Part shown: piece after piece, positions 34,519-46,308 of the stretch | Numbering within the stretch: position 1 is the stretch's first letter | How the letters are laid out: every line of letters begins with the position of its first letter | Origin: Adineta ricciae | Lineage: Eukaryota > Rotifera > Eurotatoria > Adinetida > Adinetidae | Length of the DNA: 64,000 nt | Reading direction: 5' to 3' | Assembly: GCA_905250025.1 (NCBI GenBank) | Contig: CAJNOJ010000209.1 | Span: forward strand, 62,001 to 126,000 | Notes under the pieces: generated by a model | The model's input: the letters and a program-made list of their open reading frames with translations, nothing else | What the model was told of the DNA's origin: nothing | The model's database searches: none | Position numbers and translations under genes: made by a program

Positions 34519-35407
34519 AGTTATCCAACGATCCAGAGAATCCACAGAACTGCAAGTGAGCCTTACAAATGGTTGATGACTACGCTCACTGGCATGGCTG
34601 TTTCGGCGTATATTGGAGATTTTCAGGATCTCTCTCAGGGCTTTAATGCATTGACTGAAGTTCTGACTCTAGCTATCTCTTTTCGTTCTTGAATTTGCTG
34701 TTTGTGAGTTGAGTTTCTGTTGTTTATTTAAGTGGAATCTTATTATTCTCCTTGAGATCCTCTGTTTTGGGCGTCCTCTCCTGAAGGATTCGGTAGATGT
34801 GTTCTTTTTATCATTACCTTTATGGGATGCACCATTTTTAATGCTGCAACTACAGGTTCTCAAAATATAGAAACCGTTATTATTTTTCATTTTTTTGCCG
34901 ATGTGTTTGACGCTTCACCTCTAACCAATGTGGTCTTGCCGGCGACGCAGCTGGCTGGAGATCCGTTGAAGGGGTTATGGTTATCTTCGCCGGTGTTATC
35001 GTAATCATCTTCAATCCAGAAACCGTCGTTTGGATTTGGCGTATTATTGGTCCTTTTTGGTTTTGATGAATTATTCGATTGTTACTTATTTCTATGCTAC
35101 CAGTGCTCTTGCTGTTAATCCAGTTCTTCGTTCAATCTTTAGCGGAACCTTTTGTAAGTCCTTTCTACATTATTCTCTTCGAATCATCGTTATGCTTATA
35201 GCTCCCTTTACTACTCAAATGTATGATAACTTGGGTATACATTGGACTACAATGATTCCTGCCTGTCTAGCTCTAATCTGTCTCCTAATACCATACATTT
35301 TCTGTAAACATGGTCCGACCATTCCAGGTCGCCCTAAAGAATGTCTATCGTTTATCCCAAAATTTAAGGTAACCCAGTTTGAAGTAAATGATCACCTACC
35401 GAAATAA
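34519..35407 (+). pseudogene. Decayed MFS transporter (fungal DHA1 drug:H+ antiporter type), copy A
   Basis: Three frames must be combined to follow the protein. TM1 region: TGMAVSAYIGDFQDLSQGFN followed by LTLAISF. Then the MFS signature loop, degenerate as WASSPEGFGR (normally WaPlSE.yGRR), FNAATTGSQNIETVIIFHFF and ASPLTNVV. Near the C-terminus: YATSALAVNPVLRSIFSG, FTTQMYDNLGIHWTTMIP and LIPYIFCKHGPTIP, which follow fungal DHA1 proteins closely. Stops and frameshifts interrupt it many times and TM4-TM10 are largely missing, so it cannot be functional. The fungal flavour suggests horizontal acquisition, which bdelloids are known for, but this is inference. Confidence 0.72.
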
Positions 35408-35967
35408 TGGTTGTGCACGGAATATTTCTTCGTTTGTATGTGATGGAAGTGGCGGTGTGGTACTGGAAGACACAACTAGAAGAAATTTATTTGTTTCTAT
35501 CCCTGTGAATATTTTTTCTACAAGAGCTATTGAATCGGCAGAAATACATTTTCACTTGATGATACCCATGGATTTTCTATCGACGTTATTCGTTTGCAAA
35601 AGACACCTGCAATCGTATAAATACTTTGAAGAAGCCTCTCACAAAATTCTATATCTATTGATTAAGCATGTTATCCCTATATACCTCAAAGATTACCCTC
35701 TAATTTACTCGAAGCAACTTATTTTTTCATGGCATAGTGTTCATGATATAAAACATTATTTCATTTATTTCAAACAAACAGTATAGCAGAGTTTAAATCA
35801 TGTCTTAGTTCTCGACAGAACAAATTGTTTATTTTTCATCGTTGAAAATTATCGATCGATGCTTCCATCTACGCGCGAGAATGAATCTGATTCGTCCTTG
35901 AATAAACAAAGAAGAAACGCGTTTAGATCGTTTGCATCACACATTGATCGTTCAAACTCAACAGATT
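35408..35967. other. Spacer with a copy-A-specific insertion
   Basis: From about 35490 to 35800 copy A holds some 300 bases with no counterpart in copy B. An open frame across it (35388-35786) has no family match and is absent from copy B. I could not find terminal repeats or a target-site duplication. Confidence 0.4.
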
Positions 35968-37718
35968 ATGGTTTGTTTGGAAGATCTACCTAACGAAATT
36001 ATCTATCGTATCTTTGATAATCTCAGCGCCAATACGATCATAGTATTTAGTTGTACCTGCAAAAGATACCTTCAATGTCGTCATTTGTATAATCAATATC
36101 AACTGAACTTTCAGTCAATATCTAAATCGAATTTTGATTTACTATGTCGACTTATTCATCCTTCGAATATTATGTCATTGACATTAAGTGATGATGATAA
36201 CGCAACTCCTGGTCAAATTCAAACGTTTTTGAAAACATATCCGATTCATCAATTGACTCGCCTGCACTCCTTGACATTATTTCAAATCGATGAAACGCAT
36301 CTAGAAGATCTGTTGAAACCTTTGCAGAAGAGTCCATTAACATCTCTTCATATCGAATATCGACAATACTTTGGAATGCTAAATCAGTCAACCCTCACGA
36401 CTCTCTGTGATATTTTATCATTGAAAACTTTACGAACACTTCATTTAGACATGAGAACCTATCAAACAGAATCGATACAATGGCCACGGATCACGCAAAT
36501 CGAATACTTAAGTCTATCTAATTCAACTTTCAATCAGTTCATTCAGATCATTGGAAGATCGAACTCGTTTCGATCGATTTATCTCCGACATGTCTCTATG
36601 AAAGATGTTGATAACCATTCTATCAAATATCTTCCGCTAAAACAGATCGAATCATTTCGAATCGAAAAAAGTGAATTATTTTTCGAGAAAATTCCATGGT
36701 TATTATCATTCATGCCCAAACTTGCTCATCTAAAACTCGAAGGTTTCACTCCTAAACTCGATCAAATCTTCACGAATGATCAATTCGAAGAATTTATTCA
36801 GATAAATCTACCCAACTTGAAAACTTTTCAATTTTTCATTCGATTTTCACCAGTCGAATTCAAAATAACGAACTCCTTAGTTGACTCTTTAATTAAACAA
36901 TTCCAGCGGTCATTCTGGACTGAACAATTGCAATGTCGCGTCATTTGTGATTTCATCCAAGATTCCAACGAGTTATATACCTATTCGACTCCTTGTCCAC
37001 ATCATTATCTGAAGTATTCCGAAGTGTTATCTCTTGCATCAACTTCTATCTCTTCGCAATTGACTTACCTCAGCGAAAGATTAGATTTCGTTTACGAACT
37101 AGATTTGAATCTCAAAGATCTATCAAAACAAACGAAGGTTAAAACTTGGTTTTTCTCAACTCGAAACATAACTTTTATATTTAGAATGTTCGGTGCTTTC
37201 CAAATCTAAGAACTTTAAAATTAGCAATCAGTGATCAATATTCATCGTCCGGTTTGGAACATCTTTCCAAGACAATTCATCTGGGAAAATTAAACAAATT
37301 GATTTTGATTATTTCGTCCCGTGGTGATCACCTCGATATACTTATAAAACGATTCCTTACTTTACTAAACGACCTACCAGCTGTAACAACATTGGAAATT
37401 TTCAATCGATGGTATGGAATATCTTCTCTCGTTCCGCTGGTATATTTTTGTACAATGATTCCAAAAAACATCAAGCATTTGAATGTAGATATTTCGAATA
37501 TGAACGAAATTCCTGTACTTATCGAACATCTACCACATATATCAAGCTTTAAATTCAAATTCGCGTTCGACAAAGTGATTTTCCTTCAAAAGATACTTGA
37601 CTGGCTGACCGTTAATCGAATCAATTCAACATACATATCAGATATGCATTATTTAGCGATCTGGATTTCGAAACCTGTGAGAAACGTTCAGAGGAGTAAA
37701 CGAATAAAATTGAATTAG
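35968..37718 (+). CDS. F-box protein with leucine-rich repeats, copy A
   Basis: Two exons (35968-37137 and 37185-37718; 47-nt intron in phase 0) give 567 residues. The F-box is at the very N-terminus: CLEDLPNEIIYRIFDNLSAN, then VFSCTCKRYLQC. Degenerate leucine-rich repeats follow (LTRLHSLTLFQIDETHLEDL; IKYLPLKQIESFRIEKSEL; LRTLKLAISDQYSS in the second exon). F-box proteins bring substrates to SCF ubiquitin ligases via SKP1; this class is strongly expanded in bdelloids. In copy A the upstream ATG used by copy B is followed by a stop, so the Met before VCLEDLP is the likely start in both. All frames are open and divergence from copy B is mostly conservative, which points to a working gene. Confidence 0.8.
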
Positions 37719-37904
37719 AGATGTCAAAATGCTGTTTTTGGAAATAAAATATGCAAAAGGTTCATGAGATTTCTTTCAAAAATGAGGAAGAAAATATATG
37801 CTTGCTTGATGTTGATAATCAAAAGGTTATTATAATCGCACAGATATGCTCCTTATTGAAGCTGATTTGTTACGGACAAATGAGGATCTTCTATTTGAAT
37901 ATTT

Positions 37905-38601
37905 AAAATGTTTAACTTGCTTCATTTATCTGTAAAAAGTATTGTCGCTACAGCACTGTCATCCTTGGAGTTTATTGCGCGAGAAATGACTAAATATTTA
38001 GTTACTCCTATTTTCATATGCGGTGTCGTTGGAGGAAGTTGTAATCTGCCGTTTTTCTTAGTTTAAAAGTGTTTCGGCAAAACTCCTGTGCGTTTTATCT
38101 GACTATTATGTCCTTGGCGGATATTGAGTGTTAACTTTGGAACTGATTCGACAGCATCTTTAATATTCCTCTGCAAGATCCGAAGATTTGATGTTCAAGA
38201 CTTTACACTCTTATATACATGTATATATTACTTGTATATGTTTGGTGAGCTTTGATCAGTTTGCCGTGACCAGTGGAAGCCCAAATTTGCGACAATCGTG
38301 TCAGGTCAAAGTAACATATTGTTTAGTGTTCTTCTTCAGTCGTCTTTGGCTTCCACTTGGAATCGCATTCTTAGTGTTTAACTATGATGCCATTTCAAGC
38401 GACACTTTTAGTTCAGCATGAATTGTCGAAACAACTAACTAGAATTGTAATTACTTGCACATATTATTTACAATATCTCCTGTGTTTAGATCCATATCTT
38501 ATTGTCGTACTACTTGGACGGAATCCAATATCAATAGCAATCGAGTTATTACATCAAATTTACATTTCGCCAGTACACAGTCCCTTAACTCTTACTATAT
38601 G
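37905..38601 (+). pseudogene. Broken rhodopsin-type GPCR, copy A
   Basis: Pieces of a bdelloid-type orphan GPCR follow in order but in different frames: LEFIAREMTKYLVTPIFICG (start and TM1), CICLVSFDQFAVT with DQF in place of the DRY motif (TM3), VTYCLVFFFSRLWLPLGIAF (TM4), and LTRIVITCTYYLQ to DPYLIVVLLGRNP (TM6). TM2, TM5 and TM7 are lost or unreadable, and stops and frameshifts separate the pieces. Same state in copy B, with differing lesions. Confidence 0.6.
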
Positions 38602-39421
38602 ACATTTGCTGTACGTATGTGAAACGAGAACAGTTGCATCATGCTGGTTTGATCTCTAGTTTAGTGTTCGATCTTCATAAACATTTACACATCACGAGGA
38701 TTTTGTCATATCAGCTTGTTTATGTCATTTCGAAGAGAATTTTTGTCACAAGTCAACGAACAAATATGCGTGTAGATCCTTCAAATTAATTACTGAACAT
38801 TTCTAAATAAAGCGCTTTTCTAATCCTTTACATTTCGGCAGCTTACCTGTCATCTGTTTAATTTGAAATAGCATATTAACCTGTGAAATAAAATTAAAAA
38901 TCGAATAAAAATATAGTCAAATGTACCGAGTGCTATAACGGAGTTTATATAAATGAATGTGAATCGTTCACCTCTTGATACAGAATAGTGCAACGATGAG
39001 AAACGATGCACATGTACTAAATTCTTGTGTGTATGTAAGTTGTTTCGACTGCAAATGGTCTTGAGGAGATAAAGCATGATGATTTGCATTAGCATGTGAT
39101 ATCGATGCAATCTTTCCATTTCACAACTCTGGTGGCACTTATTTGCATGCCAGTCATTCATTATCACGGAGAACGTTTATCGTTTATTACCCGCGATTGT
39201 TCTTTATGAAGTGACACAGTGTCATTTTACTGATATTTACACCTACTGCATGCCTTCAGAATCCATCGTTGATTCAAAAGCAAAGAGTGTTGATTTCAAA
39301 TAGAACGTTAGTTACTGTTACTGACAATATGGTAGTGGAGGAATTGTTCCGTCATGGACGTCTAACTTGATGTACAGGATGATTTTTATTCACAACAAGA
39401 ATTGTATTTTGTTTGACAAAA
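38602..39421. other. Intergenic, copy A
   Basis: Spacer between the dead GPCR and the 3' end of the minus-strand GPCR, matching 51271-52060 in copy B. Nothing is supported here. Confidence 0.35.
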
Positions 39422-40391
39422 TTAAGCACAACGGAATAGTTTAAATAATTCCTTTCGAAACACCTGCCCGCATAATGTATGAATGTAAAATGTAATACAG
39501 TTATTGAAGAATAGACTGATTACAGAAATGTTAAATATCGTATTCTCAATGGCTCGTTTCAATGGTGACTTCGTTTGGTAGACCGTTACAATCGAATAGA
39601 GCTTGAAAACGCCGATAGGAAACGTTGAAATGACAAAGACTGCAACCTATCATCATAAAAAGGAGCTAGCAAAATGAATGAATTGGTCATCTACCACTTA
39701 CTTGTACAAGTAACATTGTTCGCAATTGTCCATCACGTTTCTGTGCAGCTCGTTTTTCTTGTGATACAGACATTCTTCTTGTTCCGACTGTAGCTGCCAG
39801 AGGATTATCGCCGAGTTGCACTGCATTTACTCGTGAATGTTTATTATGAACATTTTTGAATGTTAAAAATCCGAAAACGATCATCAGTAATGCTGGAATC
39901 AAAAGCTCGAAGATGAATTGCAGCAGACTATCGGCAATTTGACACTGAATATTCAATTTCAATTGATAACATGATTGTGGAGCACCGAATAGTTGTTGAT
40001 TGATATCAATACAGTAGAAACCCTCGCCAAATGTAACACAGCCAAATATTAAAACGATAAGAATCGATAGGTATGCACGTTTCTTTGTAATCAGCTGTCG
40101 TTTATAGGCACTTGTTGATGACGTGAGATATCGTTCAATACAAGCTAGACTAATAAAGCAAGCTGCTGTATATCCTGCGTAATATGTGAAGAAAAATCTT
40201 AATTTACAAAGTATAGAAAACGTCTGTGATAGATCTACGCCATAACCATTGAGTAAACGAGGTAAGAGGCCCACGACAATAACAAATGAATCAAAAACAC
40301 TTGAGGCCAAAAGATAGATAACGCAAATATTGTGCTGAAACGTTTTCCGTGTGAATACAAATAGGTTTAGTATATTTCCGATAGTTCCGAA
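39422..40391 (-). CDS. Rhodopsin-type GPCR, copy A, 5' end cut by a contig join
   Basis: Same protein as copy B (52061-53108) but missing its first 25 or so codons, because the contig ends at the N at 40392. Visible: TM2 (ASSVFDSFVIVVGLLPRLLN), TM3 with CIERYL replacing the DRY motif, TM4, TM5, and TM6-TM7 in a second exon after an intron at about 39637-39701. Frames are open. The truncation is an assembly effect, not decay. Confidence 0.75.
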
Positions 40392-40392
40392 N
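40392..40392. other. Single N, contig join
   Basis: Joins the middle of a GPCR exon to the middle of an unrelated gene. There is no overlap duplication at this join. Confidence 0.9.
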
Positions 40393-41586
40393 CAGTTACA
40401 AAAACTTCATAGTTATCGAGTAACAGTATATTCGCCACTCCTGTAGTTAATGACCAATTACCCAAGAGAATTGTCCCTGATTGATCATAGATACGTATTC
40501 CAAACCCATAAACGACACCCCAAATTCGACCACAAGGATCGGTTACTGCTTCTCCCAATGAGTTCGATCCCGTTACTTTCGTAGTCGGCAAGGATTTTCT
40601 GGACCATGACATGCTCGTCATCGTAGGCGACTGAATTTTATAGACAGGTTCATTAGTGCTCCAGCATGTTGTTAGTACACAGCTATCATTAACTGTATGG
40701 ATAGTCCACATTTGATCAACAATAGGTGGAAACGTTTTAGCAAGTGACACGAATATTTGTGGTGTCCAAGAGATGTTATAAATATAAACGCCATAATCTC
40801 CTTCTTGAACGGCTACAAACATTAATGTATCATTGCGTGCAAATGATACTCCTCGTATCCATTGTGTCATATTTATTCGCGCCAAGGGTGAAGCTAAATT
40901 TGTTTCCTTGAAAATCATCAGCGCCGAAGGTGTATCGCATCCTGCAGTTACAAATAAGCCTGTTAGCATTCACAAATATACTACTAAATAAAATAAAACA
41001 TACCGAAAAAGATATAACCTCGTTTGTAGATTGAACTAGCACATATATATCCTGCCGGTAATGAATATATACCTTCCAGACTCAGATTAGTTCGATGAAA
41101 GCGATAGAATTTGCCCTTGTACTGCATTGACGAAAGAAACCTGTTCGTTGAATCAATAGATAATAATGTTGGCTTCGGAACCGTTGCACTTGACGGGCGT
41201 CCTGATCTTTTCATTCGGTCTAGCATCCAGGAAAAGTCAGAACAACATGGAGTATCAGTAAATGGATGTAAAAGTAAAAGAGTAGACTTAATATCGTAGA
41301 TGATCGACGGTGACAAAATCGGTGGCGCTAGAATCAATTGACAGCTGGTATTCGACGAGAAGCTATTTAGACCGGCAATTTCATCTACTGAATGATATCT
41401 TAGTGCAGTGCAAAGGCAGTTCTCCGTACTCGTCTGATTGTAGAGCCATGTCGTTTGATTTTTTCGTCCTGGTAGAAGCTGTGCTTTCGATAAACGACCA
41501 ATGGATAACATTGAAACGCGCATTGTCAATGAAAATAGGACGATCAAGTGGATGACATACATGCTATTGTTACCGAGTGAATGCAT
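40393..41586 (-). CDS. Secreted protein with Cys-rich head and propeller-like repeats, 3' end cut by the contig join
   Basis: Two exons, with an intron at about 40943-41003. The start MHSLGNNSMYVIHLIVLFSL carries a signal peptide. The following Cys-rich part (CLCTALRYHSVDEIAGLNSF, then SNTSCQLI) resembles the apple/PAN-like modules common in rotifer secreted proteins. The rest contains repeated β-type segments (GVSFARNDTLMFVAVQEGDY; GRIWGVVYGFGIRIYDQSG) that suggest a β-propeller. I cannot name a family. The C-terminus is missing at the N. There is no counterpart elsewhere in the window. Confidence 0.5.
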
Positions 41587-41929
41587 CGTAAATAGAAAAT
41601 CAGAATGCAAGTAAGCATCACATCTTCTATGTAAATTTTAACGTCTTCCCCTGTCATGAGTTGAAAAGAGCACTTCAAAGCGAGACGTTGAGAAACTAAT
41701 GGGCTCTTTTTTTAGAAAATAGATGAACAGCAATCATTATATTTGAATGGTTCTTTTCAGTTTGAAGTGAGTGCAAAATATTTCATAGAGTTGATTGAAC
41801 TGAATGTTCAGCTGTTGCAGAACTTTGCATTTGTGGTTAATCAACTACTATAGAAAACTACATAGTGTTGGTAAGAAGCGAATAAGAGAGAGAAAAACTT
41901 TTCGTCCATGAGTGTTAGCTGTTTAAGAA
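41587..41929. other. Intergenic
   Basis: AT-rich spacer without supported features. Confidence 0.35.
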
Positions 41930-42596
41930 TTAGTCAACTGCTTCATAGCCAAAAGCTATGTCATCTGTGTTCTCTGCATCTGATCGATCAGTAGATTGTA
42001 CTGAACTCTGCGATTCCAAAGATGATTGTCGCTTGATTTCTTTTAGTATCTCTTTCTCTTTCTCGTATTCACACTTATTTTTGCTGCGTCGATATGCTTC
42101 GAATAGAATCTTGTGAGCATCATACAACCAACGGTAACGACGATACCCATCGGGATGAAAATAAAGGTCGCCGCGCACTTTCGCATTGAACGTAAGATTA
42201 TTTTCAGAACCACAATGTTCTTTACAGGACCAGATTGCAACTACGTTATCTAATTCCTTAACTTGTTTAATCATCGCGGATAAGTCGTTACAGCATAAAC
42301 AGAGAACATAGTAAATTTGTCCATTGGGTAAAAGTGAGCGATATAATTTGTTTAAATCACGAAAGATTTGAACGCTTTGCTCGACTGATAATTCAGAATG
42401 CTTTTCGTCTGGATCGTAGAACAGTAAAGTACATGAAAACGACATCTCTAATCATAAAATTCGAACGACTGATATTGTATAATTTTTTTATCAATAAAAA
42501 AAAATGCAGTGCATAGAAATTTCTTACACAGGTATTTCTAGCATTGTTATGTATGATCGTAGGATTTCTTTTCAATTTCTTGGAATCCTCAGACAT
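41930..42596 (-). CDS. Unassigned protein, gene 1 of a neighbouring pair
   Basis: The 171-codon frame 41930-42445 (MSFSCTLLFYDPDEKHSELS...) can be joined through a GT..AG intron to a small upstream exon starting at 42596 (MSEDSKKLKRNPTIIHNNAR). It has a Cys-containing β-rich core (IYYVLCLCCNDLSAMIKQVK, then VVAIWSCKEHCGSE) and a Lys/Glu-rich, Ser-rich tail (YEKEKEILKEIKRQSSLESQ). No known family is recognised. The alternating hydrophobic strand pattern resembles the Rossmann-like N-terminal module of some bdelloid ADP-ribosyltransferases, but this is weak. Confidence 0.45.
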
Positions 42597-42673
42597 GCAT
42601 TACTGAATAAAAAATTCCAATTGACTGTGTGTTTTATATATGGTAAATTTATACGACGTATTTCAATGAAACT

Positions 42674-43102
42674 TTAAAAATTAGTAAATCCATCCATTTG
42701 ATCAAAGAGAATCATACTTTCATTGCTTAGTACATTAGCTGCAAACATATCACCTTGATCGCGAAGCTTCATTTCTTGTTCATTGAGATAGTCCGTTTCA
42801 TGATTCATAAGATACCACATCAAGTCTCGTTCATTTCCATCCACTGTGCGAACTTTAACATTTTCAGCATTGTATTGACCTAGAATATAAACTGCCCATA
42901 CGTAACGACTAGTGAAAAGATGCTTTATCTCATGAGTGTGCTTTCGTTGGCAAGATAGAATGATTCGATACTGTTTGTTCAAATCAATAGTGTGATCAAT
43001 CTGATCCAATGTATCGCACTGCAAAAGAATCAGGTTAGCCATGTACGGTTCCTGTAATACTTTGTATAGAATAAATCTGGTCTTGATGTCAAATATATTC
43101 AT
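42674..43102 (-). CDS. Unassigned protein, gene 2 of a neighbouring pair
   Basis: A 142-codon single-exon frame starting MNIFDIKTRFILYKVLQEPY. It has strand-like segments (ANLILLQCDTLDQIDHTID; YRIILSCQRKHTHEIKHLF; WAVYILGQYNAENVKV) and an acidic helical tail (DYLNEQEMKLRDQGDMFAAN). The layout 'strand - polar - IILSC - helix - VYILGQ' resembles the neighbouring gene's 'YYVLCLC - helix - VVAIWSC', so the two may be diverged relatives or exons of one gene. No family is recognised. Confidence 0.4.
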   Translation of the reverse strand: MNIFDIKTRFILYKVLQEPYMANLILLQCDTLDQIDHTIDLNKQYRIILSCQRKHTHEIKHLFTSRYVWAVYILGQYNAENVKVRTVDGNERDLMWYLMNHETDYLNEQEMKLRDQGDMFAANVLSNESMILFDQMDGFTNF

Positions 43103-43561
43103 CGATAATCCAGTCTATATAGAAAAGTGTAGTTTGATACTTTTCGAAGTTACAATGATGAAACCCTGCGTGTTGACTAATGACACTTCTTGAAAACGTC
43201 GCTTTCAGTTAAAGAACAATTCAAAATTTCTTTTTTCTTTCCTCTGTTTGTGCAGCTTTGTTTTAAACTGAAAAATAAAAAAGTTATTTAGTCAACACTC
43301 ATTCGAAACACCTACACGAGCAAAACGACGACCACGCTGATGATGTCAGCATGCAATTCATTTTATTGTGTGATTTCTATACCTTTGTACAAAATATTAA
43401 GATATCGCTTTAAATCGCAAATACCAATAAAGAATGAAGACTTATTTCAAGGGAGGCGTAATCGAGTATATACAAATAGAAGATAACGAGGTTTTGATTA
43501 TTGAATACTTTGTATATAAAAAGCTTGAAAACTGTGTTCTAAAGGATATCGACTGTATGAA
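43103..43561. other. Intergenic up to copy B
   Basis: Copy B homology begins near 43537. The rest is AT-rich with no supported features. Confidence 0.4.
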
Positions 43562-43984
43562 ATGAATACTTGCACCGTCATTCTTGTGTTGTTCGTGGCT
43601 ATTCTCGGTAAGAGAATTTTTTTCTCTAGACGCCAATCATTCTGTCGACTTCGTTGATATATTCAAAGGTTGTAGCAACGCTGTGAAATATTGTTATTAC
43701 TGCACCAACTGTCCGAATCCGTTTACTCCAAACTCGCCATATGTTTCCGTCGTTCAATCCAAAACTGGACTTTGTGCAGTAGGTTCATGAAAACTTGTTC
43801 GTAACTAAATCTATTCCTTTGATAGAAACAAAGCTATTCATCTGATCCGTTAGCTCCAAATAGCCGCGGCGCATCTGGCTCGCCTCAATGCGTTGTCACT
43901 GGATGTCGATGGATACTCGACGCTAATGGCCGTCAAGTGTACACATGTTGTTGCACTGGTAATTACTGTAACGGCAATATGTAG
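43562..43984 (+). CDS. Secreted Ly6/uPAR-type cysteine-rich peptide, copy B
   Basis: Same three-exon structure and 104-residue product as copy A. Differences are confined to the signal peptide (MNTCTVILVLFVAILG) and one mature residue (CSNAVKY for CSNAAKY); the mature rest is identical. Introns and flanks differ more, as expected for a coding sequence under constraint. Confidence 0.72.
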
Positions 43985-44988
43985 ACGACACTTACATCAC
44001 ACTACAAACCGTAGAAGTTCTTTTTCTAAATAAACGTTTGTAGTGATACGAGCTATCGTTCTTTTGCTACGGCAAGCTCTCAGACACATTTTATATTTCA
44101 AATGCTTTTTCATTCGGTACAATGTTGCATCCTAGCATCATCGAATATTTAGACAATTGAAAACAACAGTATAAGCGATGGCCGTACCCGGATAGATCAG
44201 ATATTCACATGAAACCTATCAATAGTTCGAATGATAGACAAGAAGAGAAAGTTTCATCGATGTATATTCATTTGTTCTCGAATCATAATAAGATTAAAGC
44301 GTTGAAATTTTTTTCACCCAATCTGCTTGCAATAACGTTTGAAAGGTCAAAGGTGATAAAAACATCTTTCTGTTACGTCCTTCAATCATAGAGCTAGGAA
44401 CTACCACCATTCTATCCATGTTGGCCTAATTATTTGCGTCTGCTTGATAGTTATTTGCGGTTTAACAGTCAAATCCGTCATTATGAATAAACGTTCTGAA
44501 CCTCTCTCTGTCGATGCATCACTGATGGTAATCCGTTACTCCAAAACTGAAGCACAGAATTTTCAATAAATACCGAATTCAATACGTCGACACAAACATC
44601 ATCAGTTAGCATGTGTATGTTTTTTACCTTTACGTTAAAGCACAACTTTTCTAATCATAGATGGAAAAGTGTCACGTCTCTTTTACTCAGTTCTCTACCT
44701 AATGTTGATATTTATGATATATTTTCAAATTCATTTTTCTATCAAAACAACGTATAAATCTCCTTTGACGCTATCATCCATAGAATTGTAATGTAATAGT
44801 CAGTACTTATTTAACATTTTGTCGTCCGGTAAAGTTTTAGTGGTCGGAAGAATTGATTTGATTACAAATACAAATCCTACTGTATGTGGATTATGTGATT
44901 CGATTAGTCTATCCAGTTATGTAAGGCTTCTATATTGTAGAGTGAACTTAATCATCTATTACATAAGAAATATAAAGAGTACAATTAT
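43985..44988. other. Intergenic, copy B
   Basis: Counterpart of 30933-31969, with several indels. Nothing is supported here. Confidence 0.35.
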
Positions 44989-46308
44989 TCAACATGGAAG
45001 GTTAGTTAGTCTCTCTCGAAGATTTTGTGGTAAAACTTCTTCTATTTCGAAGTATGGGTCTTCACGTTCAAGCACACGAAAGATAGCTCCAGGTGAAAAA
45101 ACAGCTTCATATTCATTCGAATGAACTGCAAAGTCTTCAACTTTGATAGCTGTCAACGCTTTAATTTCAAATCGACACTCGAATCCATCTAAATACAAGA
45201 ATATATGTCGAACATTGCAATATCAATCCAATGATATTATTTACCTGACCAAAGTCTTTTGGCTTGATCAGCTACTGACGCTGAAGTAAATCCTGGATAC
45301 ATAACATAGGTGCCCGGCTGATGAAGATCGAGTATCGGTTGAATAGCTTGTCTCTCTGCCGGACTTAACGGAGCGATATAGCGAGTTACACTCCAATGTT
45401 CAAAATGATAACCGCGAGCCTAATACAGCAACATCAAAAACGAATGATTCGAAATGGTTATAAATTTGAAGAAACCTCGTTCATGACTCTGTCTCTGTCC
45501 AGTTTGACAAAAGCATTCAGAAGAGCATATATGTACGGTTGGTAGATTTGTGGCACAGGTGTATCATACAGAGAATGATTACGTAATGCTTCGTTTACAA
45601 CATAAGATATAGCTGTTGTATACAGACGAATCGCAAGAATATCTATATCAGTTAAATCATAGGCAGTATAGTCCTTTTTGAGAGATTCGATATTATCGCT
45701 TAGATGCGATCGTGATTTGTATCTGCTGTCGTGTCTGATAGCTTCGGCCGATTCTATAACAATTGAAAATTTAGATAAAGTAGAGAAAAATTCAAATTAG
45801 ACCTTTAAATTCAATCTTGTTATGAATAACTGGTCGTTCGGTGGACTCAGGCAAGAATGGGCCGAGTTTGGCACGTTCGGCTAGAACACGAGTAATTCCG
45901 ACTTTTTCTTCAAGACATTCTACAACTAAAATGGATTTTAATCCCAGTTTTCATGGAGAAGTTCGACTCTATTCGATATTTACGCGTCATCACTGACGCT
46001 GATGATGTTTCATGATATTTTTCATCCGATTGTTCACTTTCATGTATACGCTCTAATGATTCCGATGCAATTGATTTGGGAGTATCGGGCTGAACATTGT
46101 CACAGATTTGTCTTGGCGAACATAGTGCTTGATTTTTATCTATCACTTGAAGAGGTGATGTGCGTGGCGTATCGCGACTAGTTGACGTGCTGGATGGAGA
46201 CGACTGATTTCGTGCGTGCTTTTTCCATAATGTCGAGTGACCCCATGCACTTATTGGATTCATCGATAAGACGTGAGGAATGCAAATAAGAAAAATAAAA
46301 TAAATCAT
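44989..46308 (-). CDS. Secreted NAD+:protein ADP-ribosyltransferase (R-S-E type), copy B
   Basis: Same exon structure as copy A, with all frames open. Signal peptide MIYFIFLICIPHVLSMNPIS is identical. The ART landmarks are kept: LYTTAISYVVNEALRN, YPGFTSASVADQ, and ExE as NEYEAVFSPGAIFRVLE. Substitutions relative to copy A lie mostly in the Ser-rich linker. Probably active if copy A is. Confidence 0.72.

Larger units (their letters stand above)
30488..40391 (+). repeat. Segmental duplication, copy A
   Basis: Direct repeat of 43537-53030, diverged by roughly 5% by eye with small indels. It contains, in the same order and orientation, the Ly6-type gene, the ADP-ribosyltransferase, the MFS relic, the F-box/LRR gene, the dead GPCR and the GPCR. 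The left edge is the transposon end; the right edge is the N at 40392. Copy A has about 300 extra bases at about 35490-35800. Confidence 0.85.

Noticed and set aside
40367..40420. Reading frame running across the N at 40392, fusing the GPCR and the secreted protein
   Set aside because: The N joins unrelated contigs; copy B shows that the GPCR continues differently.
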